From Gammaproteobacteria bacterium (GTDB lineage Bacteria; Pseudomonadota; Gammaproteobacteria; Pseudomonadales; Azotimanducaceae), in NCBI GenBank assembly GCA_026708185.1, contig JAPOVK010000045.1, positions 62,001-126,000 of the forward strand: 64,000 nucleotides of DNA, given 5' to 3'. This document shows positions 43,615-53,700 of the stretch, in pieces. The notes beneath the pieces were generated by a model. The model did not search any database. It was given only the letters and a program-made list of their open reading frames with translations, and was not told the origin of the DNA. The number at the start of each line of letters is the position of its first letter. The stretch's first letter is position 1. A program made the translations under genes and the position numbers.

Positions 43615-45060
43615 ATGACCATCGACTGGCAGGCCTACCGCGCCGACGATCTCTGGGACGAACTCGTCACCCCCGCCGGCCAGCCGAGGCCAGGCGCCGG
43701 CCGCCTGCTGAAGGCGCTGGCGGAACTGTCTGACGACGAGATCCGCGAACGCAAGACGGCGGCCGAACTCGCCATCCGCGCCATGGGCATCACGTTCACC
43801 GTCTACGACGACGGTGCGCACATCGACCGCGAGTGGCCGTTCGACATCGTGCCGCGGCTCATCCTGAAGCGCGAATGGGACGACGTGGCGCGCGGCCTTA
43901 AGCAGCGCGTGCGGGCGCTCAATGCCTTCATCGACGACGTCTACCATCACCGCCGCGCGCTCCGGGACGGCGTGGTGCCGGTGGACTACGTGCTGAAGTC
44001 CCGGGAATACCGTTCCCGTTGCGCCGGAATCAGCCCGCCGCATGGCGTCTGGGCCCACGTCTGCGGCAGCGACCTCGTCCGCGACGTCGACGGCAAGCTC
44101 TACGTGTTGGAGGACAACCTGCGTGTGCCGAGCGGCGTTTCGTACATGCTCGAGAACCGCGCCGTGATGAAGCGCGTCTTCCCGGAACTCTTCGAACACT
44201 ACGTCATTCATCCGGTTGACGACTATCCGGCGCGCCTGGCGGCCATGCTGCGCTCGATCTCGCCGCGCGAGGGCCGCTCGCCGCGCATCGTCGTGCTGAC
44301 CCCCGGCATCTACAACTCGGCGTACTTCGAGCACGCCTACCTCGCCCAGGAAATGGCCGCGGACCTCGTCGAAGGTCCCGACCTCGTCGTCGGGGATGAC
44401 GACTGCGTGTACATGAAGACCATCGACGGTCTCGTGCGCGTGGACGTGATCTATCGCCGCATCGACGACCTGTTTCTCGATCCGAAGGTGTTCAAGCCGG
44501 AGTCGATGCTCGGCGTACCCGGTCTGATGCGCGCCTGGCAAGCCGGCAACGTGGCGCTCGCCAACGCCCCCGGGTGCGGCGTTGCGGACGACAAGGTGAT
44601 CTACACCTACGTGCCGGACATGATCCGCTACTTCCTCGGCGAGGAGCCGATCCTCGCCAACGTGCCTTCGTACCGTTGCTCGGAGAAGGACCACCGCGAC
44701 TACGTGCTCGACAACCTCGAGAACCTGGTGGTGAAGCCGGCGAACGAATCCGGCGGCTACGGGATGCTGATCGGACCGCAGTCGACGCGCAGGCAGCGCG
44801 ACGAGTTCACGCGCAGCATCCGCGCCAACCCGCGCAACTACATGGCGCAGCCGATGCTCAGACTGTCGGCGGCGCCGACGTTGGCCGGCAACGCGATGGA
44901 GCCGCGGCACCTCGACCTGCGACCCTTCATCCTCTCCGGGAAGGACGTCTACGTCACCACCGGCGGCTTGACGCGGGTCGCGTTGCGCAAGGGTTCGACG
45001 GTGGTCAACTCGTCCCAGGGCGGCGGCAGCAAGGACACCTGGGTGGTCGAGCTCGAATGA
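43615..45060 (+). CDS. Circularly permuted type 2 ATP-grasp protein
   Basis: A 481-residue protein of the DUF404/DUF407 family (CP_ATPgrasp_2). Readable landmarks are FTVYDDGAHIDREWPFDIVP, LKQRVRALNAFIDDVYH, LYVLEDNLRVPSGVSYML and the ATP-grasp elements LVVKPANESGGYGMLIG and NYMAQPML. Such proteins are thought to make peptide-like ligations of unknown substrates, and typically sit with an alpha-E protein and sometimes a transglutaminase. That pairing is seen here: the stop overlaps the start of the alpha-E gene (ATGA). A 260-base gap separates it from the divergent S9 peptidase and should hold both promoters; nothing else was recognised there. Confidence 0.92.
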   Translation: MTIDWQAYRADDLWDELVTPAGQPRPGAGRLLKALAELSDDEIRERKTAAELAIRAMGITFTVYDDGAHIDREWPFDIVPRLILKREWDDVARGLKQRVRALNAFIDDVYHHRRALRDGVVPVDYVLKSREYRSRCAGISPPHGVWAHVCGSDLVRDVDGKLYVLEDNLRVPSGVSYMLENRAVMKRVFPELFEHYVIHPVDDYPARLAAMLRSISPREGRSPRIVVLTPGIYNSAYFEHAYLAQEMAADLVEGPDLVVGDDDCVYMKTIDGLVRVDVIYRRIDDLFLDPKVFKPESMLGVPGLMRAWQAGNVALANAPGCGVADDKVIYTYVPDMIRYFLGEEPILANVPSYRCSEKDHRDYVLDNLENLVVKPANESGGYGMLIGPQSTRRQRDEFTRSIRANPRNYMAQPMLRLSAAPTLAGNAMEPRHLDLRPFILSGKDVYVTTGGLTRVALRKGSTVVNSSQGGGSKDTWVVELE

Positions 45061-46040
45061 ACGGGACCGTCCTCTCCCGGGTGGCCGAGCGGGTCTACTG
45101 GCTGGGTCGCTACCTGGAACGCACGGATGCCACGGCGCGCCTCATCGAAGTCAACGCGAACCTGATCATGGACCTGCCCGCGCGCGTGCCGCTCGGCTGG
45201 CGCCCGTTGATCGACATCACCGGTTCGAGCGCCGTGTTCGACGAACTCTACGGCCCCGAGGCCGAGGCGAACGAGCACAACGTGTGCCGTTTCCTCGCGA
45301 CGGACGCGCGAAACCCGGGCTCGATCATCAACACCATCGTGGGCGTGCGCGAAAACGCCCGCCATGTGCGCGAGACCATGCCACGGGTGACTTTCGAGTA
45401 CTTCAACGACCTGTACTTGTTTGCCCGGTCCGCGCTGGTCGCCGGGCAGTCGCGCAGCCGCCGCAGCGAAGCGCTCGAGGGGATCAGCCAGCGCACGCGG
45501 CAGCTCGAAGGCTTCCTGTCCCAGAACATGCTGCACGACGCCCACTGGGACATGCTGCGCCTCGGCAACTACATCGAACGGGCGGACATGACGACGCGCA
45601 TCATCGACGTGCGCTCGGCGGACCTGTTCGCCGGCCACCACGAACTCGAACCGTTCCAGCACATCCAGTGGTTCACCGTGCTGCGCTCGTTCTACGCGAT
45701 GCAGTCGTACTACGCGTCCGTGCGCGAGGCGGTCGAACCGCCGCTGGTGCTCGAATTCCTGTTCAAGGATGAACGCCTGCCGCGCTCGTACCTGCGCTGC
45801 CTTGGCGGCGTGCAGCGAAGCTTGCGCGAACTGCCGCGCAGCGACGAAGCGCTCGACGCCTGCGGTCGGGCGGCCGAGGCCTTGCAGGCGGCGGACGTGC
45901 AGCGCCTTGCCGGATCGGAGAACCGTGCCGCGCTGCATGCCTTCATCGACACCTGCCAACAGGCCGTTGCGGCCATTCACGACGTGATCGTCGAGACCTA
46001 CTTCGACACGGCGCTCGAAGCGCGGCAAGCCGCCTCGTGA
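45057..46040 (+). CDS. Alpha-E domain protein (DUF403)
   Basis: A 327-residue helical protein starting at ATG 45057, which overlaps the ATP-grasp stop. The characteristic N-terminus LSRVAERVYWLGRYLERTDA is present, followed by NARHVRETMPRVTFEYFNDL and WDMLRLGNYIERADMTTRII, both typical of the alpha-E fold. It is the standard partner of circularly permuted ATP-grasp proteins, and together they are assumed to make or modify a small peptide. The biochemical role is not established. The stop overlaps the next gene (GTGA), so all three genes of the operon are coupled. Confidence 0.93.
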   Translation: MNGTVLSRVAERVYWLGRYLERTDATARLIEVNANLIMDLPARVPLGWRPLIDITGSSAVFDELYGPEAEANEHNVCRFLATDARNPGSIINTIVGVRENARHVRETMPRVTFEYFNDLYLFARSALVAGQSRSRRSEALEGISQRTRQLEGFLSQNMLHDAHWDMLRLGNYIERADMTTRIIDVRSADLFAGHHELEPFQHIQWFTVLRSFYAMQSYYASVREAVEPPLVLEFLFKDERLPRSYLRCLGGVQRSLRELPRSDEALDACGRAAEALQAADVQRLAGSENRAALHAFIDTCQQAVAAIHDVIVETYFDTALEARQAAS

Positions 46041-47683
46041 GCGAGCGGCTCTTGGCGGCCGTCCGCGCGGGCGACGAGGCAACGGTTCGCGCGATCGTCG
46101 AGCAAAACCCGGATCTCGCCAGCAGAAACGGGGCTTTGCACGCCGCCGTTCTTGCACGGGAACCGGCGCTCGTGAGGATCCTGATGGAGAACGGCGCCAG
46201 CGCCCGTGTCGGCGTCTACCCGCACCGCGACGCGACGAGCCCGTTCACGATCGCAAGCGAACGGGGCTACGACGATGTCGTCGCCGTCATTCGCGAACAA
46301 GAGGAACGCCTCCGGCAGTCGGCCGCGCGCGAGACGGGCTCGACCGACATGCTCTTCGAAGCCTTGCGGTCGGGGAACGACGAACGCGTGCGCGCGCTGG
46401 TGACGGCGGACCCCGGCCTTGCACGCACGCGTCATCCGGGCACCGGCTTGACGTGCCTGCATGTCGCGGCGCACACCGGCCAAGAGGGACTCGCGGCGTG
46501 GCTGCTCGACCGCGGTGCCGACATCGCCGGGGAGGCGCGGGGCATGACGCCACTCGACGCGGCGGCACGCGGACCTCCAGAGAGTTTCGCCGCCATGGCG
46601 GAAGTCCTTTTGGCGCGCGGCGCGGTTCGCACGCCCTTGGCTGCGGTGGCGCTCGGCGAAACCGAGTGGCTGCGTCGTGCGCATGCGGACGGTGCGCTGG
46701 CCGACCCGCTCGACGACAACGGTGGCCTTCTGACCACCGCGGTCAGATATGGTCGCACCGACTTGCTCGGGCTCCTACTCGACTTTGGCCTCGACCCCGA
46801 CGAGCGCGTTCGCTTACCGGAGCTCGATGGCGACGAGGCCGTCTACACTTGGGGGATGCCGCTATGGCACGCCGTGAGGGTCCGCAAGCACGGCATGGCG
46901 GAAATCCTCCTCGACCGTGGCGCCGACCCGAATGCCGATGTCTACGCCAGCGGGACGCCGATGTTCATGGCCTATTCCGGCCACACGGACTGGGACTTGG
47001 TGGCACTGCTGCGGCGCTACGGCGGACGGGTCGAGCCGTTCATCGCAGGCTACTTCCGCCAGACCGATCTGGCTCGAGACATGCTGGCCGCCGCCGTCGA
47101 CAAGCAATCCGTAGCGGAGGAACTGCTCGACGCAGCGTCGACCGGTGGAGATCCTGAGGTCGTCCGCTTGGCCCTCGACCACATCGACTGGCCGCGCGAC
47201 GATCCGCGCTGGTTCGCCATCCTCGAACAGCCGTTGCGGGTGTGGAATCACGGCAACGCCCCTTGGGCACGGCACGACTGGGACCGCGCCACCTACCCGA
47301 GGTGTCTCGCCCTCGTCCTCGAGCGTTGCGATCCGAACATCCGAGGTCGCTTGGAGCACAAGCCGCCCTTCGGCCTGACTCTCCTGCACAGCGTTGCCGG
47401 GTCGCGGGAGCACGTCACGGCCGACGAACGTCTGCGGTTCGCGACCATGCTGCTCGATGCCGGCGCCCGGCTGGAAACCCGGGATCATCTCCTGGACAGC
47501 ACGCCGCTCGGCTGGGCTTGCCGCTGGGGGCGTGTGGAACTGGTGGGGTTGCTGCTCGATCGCGGTGCGGACCCCGTGGAAGCGGATGCGCAGCCGTGGG
47601 CGACACCGCTGGCTTGGGCGGAGAAGATGAACCACGGTGCCGTGGTCGATCTCCTGCGCGACCGTTCAGCCGACGCGACATGA
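46037..47683 (+). CDS. Ankyrin-repeat protein coupled to ATP-grasp/alpha-E operon
   Basis: A 548-residue protein starting at GTG 46037, overlapping the alpha-E stop (GTGA). It consists of ankyrin repeats recognisable by G-x-TPLxxAAxxG-type units, for example TCLHVAAHTGQEGLAAWLLDRGADI, LLTTAVRYGRTDLLGLL, MPLWHAVRVRKHGMAEILLD and TPLGWACRWGRVELVGLL; the central third is degenerate. No signal peptide or enzyme motif was found. Ankyrin proteins bind other proteins, so its likely role is to hold or regulate a partner. The coupling to a ligase-type operon is the interesting point. It is followed, 69 bases on, by the polyketide synthase on the same strand. Confidence 0.85.
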   Translation: MSERLLAAVRAGDEATVRAIVEQNPDLASRNGALHAAVLAREPALVRILMENGASARVGVYPHRDATSPFTIASERGYDDVVAVIREQEERLRQSAARETGSTDMLFEALRSGNDERVRALVTADPGLARTRHPGTGLTCLHVAAHTGQEGLAAWLLDRGADIAGEARGMTPLDAAARGPPESFAAMAEVLLARGAVRTPLAAVALGETEWLRRAHADGALADPLDDNGGLLTTAVRYGRTDLLGLLLDFGLDPDERVRLPELDGDEAVYTWGMPLWHAVRVRKHGMAEILLDRGADPNADVYASGTPMFMAYSGHTDWDLVALLRRYGGRVEPFIAGYFRQTDLARDMLAAAVDKQSVAEELLDAASTGGDPEVVRLALDHIDWPRDDPRWFAILEQPLRVWNHGNAPWARHDWDRATYPRCLALVLERCDPNIRGRLEHKPPFGLTLLHSVAGSREHVTADERLRFATMLLDAGARLETRDHLLDSTPLGWACRWGRVELVGLLLDRGADPVEADAQPWATPLAWAEKMNHGAVVDLLRDRSADAT

Positions 47684-47752
47684 CCCGGCAGTAGGGGTCG
47701 CCCTGGTCTCGTCGGCCCTGTCCGGGTTGCGAGGGAACGCGTAGACTGCGAA

Positions 47753-50700
47753 ATGGGCAAGGCGAACGGGGGAGTTCGGCAGGTGGGGCAAGTCGAGCAG
47801 CCACAATCCAATGACGCCCGGTCGGGGGCGCGAGAAGAGACGATCGCCATCATCGGTATGGCGTGCCGCTTTCCCGGTGCGCCCTCGCTTAGCGCGTTCT
47901 GGCAGTTGCTGACCGATGGTGGCAACGCCGTGCAGGAAGGCGTTCCCGGGTCCGGCGTCGGGCGCATGGCAGAGCTGTTCCCAACGGCGGACGTGCAGAA
48001 CGAGGCGTGTCGCTTCTGCGCCTTCATAGACGACATCGACAAGTTCGACGCCGCGTTCTTTCGCATCTCGCCCGTGGAGGCGGAACTCCTCGATCCGCAG
48101 CAGCGCATCATGCTCGAGACGAGTTGGCAGGCGCTCGAGGACGCGGGCATCGATCCCGAGCGGCTGCGCGGCAGCAGGACGGGCGTCTACGCCGGCATCA
48201 GCAACAACGAGTACCGATCCCTGGCGCTCGACGTTGCCGAAACGGCAGAACCGGCGTCGAGCCTCTATGCGGTGAGTGGCACGTCGCTCAACACGGCGAT
48301 CGGCCGGGTCGCGTTCGCGCTGGATTTCGCGGGGCCGGCCATGGCGGTGGACACGGCGTGCTCGTCGGCGCTGGTGGCGATTCACCAGGCCGTCTCCGGG
48401 CTGCAGCGGGGCGAGGCCGATCTGGCCTTGGCGGGGGGTGTGAACAACATCCTCTCGGGCCGGCTCCTGGAGCTGCGCGGCAATGCGGGCATGCTGGCAC
48501 CCGACGGACAGTGCAAGACGTTCGATGCCCGCGCCAACGGCTACGTCCGCGGCGAGGGCTGCGGGCTCGTGGTCCTGAAGCGCTTGGCGGATGCGGAACG
48601 CGACGGTGACCGGATCTGGGCAGTCGTGCGCGGGTCCGCGGTCAACCAGGACGGCGCCAGTCCCGGCCTCACTGTGCCGAGCGGAGACGCCCAGGAAGGG
48701 GTCATCCAGGCGGCCCTGGCGCGCGCCGGGATCGAGCCTCAGGACGTGGACTACCTGGAGGCCCATGGAACGGGAACGCCGGTTGGCGACCCGATCGAGG
48801 CCAATGCGGCCGCCTCGGCCTATGCGCCTGGACGCCCTGCGGATCGCCCTCTGCTCATCGGTTCGGTGAAGACCAATATCGGTCACTTGGAATCCGCCGC
48901 CGGCGTTGCCGGTTTCATGAAGGCCGCCCTGGCGTTGAAGCACGGCGTGATTCCGCGGCACCTCAACTTCGAGACGCCGAATCCGGCCATGGACTGGGAC
49001 CAGCTCCCCCTTGAGGTCACCGCATCGGAGATGGCATGGCCGCGCCGGCCGGGCCATGTGCCCACCGCGGGGGTCAGCGGCTTCGGCTGGTCCGGGACCA
49101 ATGCGCACGTCCTGCTCGAGAGCTACGAAGGGCCGAACGGAGCAGACGCGGGCGGCCAGGACTTCGCGGGCCCCACGGTCGCGGTCGCATCGCGGGACGG
49201 TGCCGCAGCGGCGACGCGGCGGGCGCGGTTGCTGCCGCTATCCGGCAAGACCGAGGGCGCGTTGCGCGAATCGGCCTCGCGATATCTGGCGTGGCTCGGA
49301 GGTGGCGAACCCGCCTCGCTTGCGGACACGGCGTGGACGGCGAGCACCGGGCGCAGCCATTTCGATTTCCGGGCCGGTGTCGTGTTCCGGGATGCCGATT
49401 CGTTGCGCGAGCGCTTGGCTGCTGTCGCGGAACCGGGCGAACGCCAGTTCCAGGCCGCCGTGCCGCGGCGGCAGATCGCCTTCGCGTACACCGGTCAGGC
49501 CAGCCAGTGGGTCGGCATGGGGCAGGCGCTCTACGACACGGAGCCCGTCTTTCGCGCGGTCCTCGACCGCTGTGATGCCTTGCTCCGGGAAGACCGGGAC
49601 GCCTCGCTGCTCGACGTGATGTTCGGTCGCGGGGAGTCGCCGGGCGACCTCGACGATCCCATATGGAAGCAGCCGGCGATCTACACGCTCGAGTGTGGTC
49701 TCACGGCGCTCTGGCGGAGCGTGGGCGTGCGGCCCGACGTGGTGTTCGGGCATAGCCTCGGCGAGATCGCGGCGGCGCAGGCCGCGGGGGTCTTCAGCCT
49801 CGAGGACGGGCTTCGATTCGCGGCGGCACGCGGTGCGCACATCGGCGCCGTGCCCGGCGCGGGGGCGATGGCGGCCGTCTTCGCGCCGGCCGCCGACATC
49901 GCGGCCGTCGTGGACGACCACAACGCTGCGAGCGCGGGCATCGACGTGAGCGTGGCCGTCGACAACGGGGCGCAGCAGGTCATCAGCGGGCCCGCCGACG
50001 CCATTGATTCGATCCTCGAACGCTTCGAATCCGATGGGATTCGGGTGGCGCGGCTGCGCAAGAGCCCGGCCTACCACAGCGCCATGATCGAACCGGCATT
50101 GGACGGGTTGGAAGCGAGCATTCGGGACATTCCGTTTGCGCCACCATCGGCGACCTTGCTGAGCAACGTCACCGGGGCGGCCGTCGCTCCGGATGCGATC
50201 CTCGACGCCGGGTATTGGCGACGACATGCGCGCGAGCAAGTGCAGTTCCGCTCCTGCGTCGAGACCTTGGCTTCGCTTGGCGTGGATGCCGTGGTGGAAC
50301 TCGGGCCCCACGCCGTCCTGGGACCGATGACGGCCCTCGCGTGGCCGGGTTCGTCGGGTGTCGAGCCGCCGGCGGTAGTGGCGAGCCTCTGGCGCCCTCG
50401 TGCGGACACGCCGCCTGCGGACACCGAGGACGCGTTCGTCGCCGCCGTCGGGACCGCGTACGAAGCCGGTATTCCCGTACAGCTCGAGGCGTTGTTCGCC
50501 GGCGAGTCGCGCCGCCGCGTGTCCTTGCCGGGCTATCCGTTCCAACGCGAACGTTTCTGGGCGGCGAGAAGGCGCCGCCGGTTCGCCGTCGACCATCCGC
50601 TGCTCGGGAATCGGCACGACTCCGCCCGTGGCGAGACGGCCTTCGACACCGAGATCCATCCAACCGATCCGGCGTGGCTCGGCGACCATCGCGTCTTCGG

Positions 50701-53700
50701 CCGCCTCGTCGCGCCGGGCGCGCTCTACGGCGCGATGGCGGCCTCGGTCGCCTCCGAGACGGGCCAGAAATCCGTGATGATCGAGGATTTCCAGCTCCAG
50801 AACCCGCTCGTAATGGCTGAACGAGACCCCGACGACGCCGACGCCGCCGACGAGGGCCGACAGATGCAGGTGCTCGTGGACGTCGCCGAGGGCGCGTGGC
50901 GGCGGGTCCAGGTCTTGAGCAAGCATGCATCGGAAGCGGACTGGACGCTGCATGCCGAGGCGCGGCTTGCCGTGTCGGCGCCGGCGTTTCCCGCCGCCGC
51001 GCAGCCGTTGGACATCGAGGCCCTGAAGGCCGGGCTGTCGGTGGACGACGTGTCGGCCTACTACCGTGGCAAGGCGGCGCTCGGCATCGACCTCGGGCCG
51101 TCGTTCCGTTCGCTCAAAGCGCTGTGGTCGCGCCCGGGCGAAGCGCTCGCCGAGATCGCGCTGCCCTCGGGGGTCGACGCGGCACAGTTGGACCTCCATC
51201 CGCTGCTTCTCGACGGCTGCTTCCAGGCCGTGGGGGCGGCCCGCGATCCCGGCTCGAGCGGCGAAGACGAGACGACCTACCTGCCTTTCGCCTGGGATCG
51301 GATGCAGCTTGCGTCACGGTTGCCGGAGCGGCTGTTCTGCCACGTTCGGATTCCCGAACGCGTTCGGATTCCCGAGCGACCGGCTGCCGAAGGTGAGTCC
51401 GATAGCGGCGGCAGCGTGCCGGAAGTGGCGAGCGGCGACCTCAAGATCTACGGCCCCGACGGTCGCCTTGTCGGCGAACTCACCGGCTACGCGGTCAAAC
51501 GTGCGACGCGCGCCACGCTTCTCGCCGCAGTCGAGGGAATCGACGAGTTGCTCTACGAGGTGGTTTGGCGCGAGAGCGGGACGCCTGTTGGCATCGTACC
51601 GGCCGACTTCCTGCCGCAGCCGTCGGCGGTGGCCGGCGACTGGCCAAGCTTCGCCGAGTACCTCGGCGCCGAGGGCGTCGATGCGCGGGAACGCCCGAGC
51701 CTGTTCGACGACCTGTCGCTGCTGGCGCGGCGATTTGCGCTCGATGCCTTGGACCAACTCGGCTGGGCCAGGGCCTCGGGGGACGTGGTCGAGGCGGACG
51801 CGTTGCGGGATCGTCTGGGCGTTCTACCCGAGCACAGTCAGCTATTCCGGCGCATGCTGGAGATACTCGCAGCAGGCGAGGTGCTGCGCTCGTCGGGGGA
51901 CGATTTCGCCGTTGCTGTGGGCGCGGACGACCCGTTGCCGGCGAACATCCCGGGCGACCCCGAGCAGTTCGTTACGGAACTGCTTGCGCGCTACGAACAC
52001 GCATCGAACGAGATCGGCCTCTTCCATCGTTGCGCCGGTGCGCTCGCGGGCGTGCTGCGCGGCGACGAGGATCCGTTGACGCTGCTGTTCGGCAGTGGCG
52101 AGCCGAGCGCCGGAGACCTCTACATCAAGGCGCCGGTGGGCCGGGCGGCGAACAGGATGCTGGGCGATGCAGTCAAGGCCCTGGTCGCCGAACTGCCGGA
52201 AGGTCGCCGACTACGGATCGTCGAAGTCGGTGCGGGCACCGGCTCCGCGACGGCGTCGGTGTTGCCGGAGCTCCCGGAAGGACGCTTCGACTACGTATAC
52301 ACGGACATTTCAGCGGGGTTCTTCGCTGAAGCCGAGGCCCAGTTCGGCGATGCCGACGGCGGGATCGTCTACCGCGTACTCGACATCGAGAACGACCCGG
52401 TTGAACAGGGCTTCGAGTCGCATGGCTACGACCTCGTGATCGCCTCCAACGTCCTTCACGCCACCCGCTACCTCGAAGAGACCCTCGGCCATTGCCGGGA
52501 GCTGCTCGCCCCCGCAGGGCACCTCCTCGCCCTCGAGAACCTCGTCGGCCAGGACTGGCTGGACCTCACATTCGGGCAGTTGGACGGCTGGTGGCGTTTC
52601 GCCGACGACTTCCGCCCGCGCTACGCCGTGGCGGGGCCCGACGTGTGGTGCCACGCCTTGATCAACGCCGGTTTTTCGGCGGCGGAAGTGCTCGGGCTTG
52701 GCGAGTCGGACGCGGAGGCGCCGGATCGAGGCGTCATCCTTGCCCGAGGGCCCGCGGAGGTCAGCGAACGTCCTGGCGTCTGGATTGTGGCGGGCGATGC
52801 ATCGGACGGGCGCTTCGTGACGGAACTCGCCGCCAGCAACCAGACGGTGGTCTTGGCTGGCGACGATGACGACCGCGACGCGTGGCGGCGGCTGATCGAA
52901 GGTCTTCCCGCCGACTTGCCGCTCCATGGCGTCGTGCACATGGCGGCGTTGGACGGTGCCGGTGTGGACGCGACAACAGAAGCGATGGTCGCGGACATCC
53001 GCCGCATCGGCAGCAGCGCGCTCGCCATGGTTCAGGGCCTATTGGATGCCGACGTGGCACCGACCAAGGGTCTGTGGCTGGTCACCCGCGGCGCGCAGGT
53101 GCTCGAGCGCGAGTGGGCAGGCCAACTGGCCGGCGCCGCTTTGTGGGGATTCGGCAAGGTGGCCGCCCGGGAAGCGGCGCAGTTGCGCGTCCGCATGCTC
53201 GACCTCGATCCCGCCGACGCGGCACCGGCGGTGGACATGGTGCTGGAGTTGATGCATTCGGATGCCGAGACGCACATCGCCTACCGCCGCGGTCGGCGCA
53301 TGGCCGCGCGCCTCGTCCGTGCTGGCAGCGAGCGGACCCGGCTCACCCTACCGGAAGGTTCCCGGTGGGTCGTCGGCGTGGGCGACGAGGCGCTGGACTG
53401 CTTGCCTTTGGCGCCTGTCGCGCTCGAGCCAGACGAGGTGCGCCTCGCCGTCGAAGCGTCGGGCCTCAACTTCTGGGACGTATTCGCGACGCTGCGCCTG
53501 ATCGACGACAAGCTTCTCGGCACGGAGATGTGCGGCCGCGTCATCGAGGTCGGGTCTGCCGTGTCGACGGTGGCTGTGGGCGACCGCGTCGTCGGCGTAC
53601 GGCGGGGCGACAGCGGCACGTTCGCGCCGGAAATCGTCACGCATGAGGAGCTCGTCGCCCGCGTTCCCGAAGGGGTCTCGGGGTCGGCGCTTGCGACGAT

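Noticed and set aside
43549-44910. A 453-codon minus-strand open frame opposite the ATP-grasp gene
   Set aside because: Antisense shadow with no recognisable motifs; the plus strand has conserved ATP-grasp elements.
49238-51199. A 653-codon minus-strand open frame opposite AT1/DH of the PKS
   Set aside because: Same reason: antisense shadow of a well-supported coding region.
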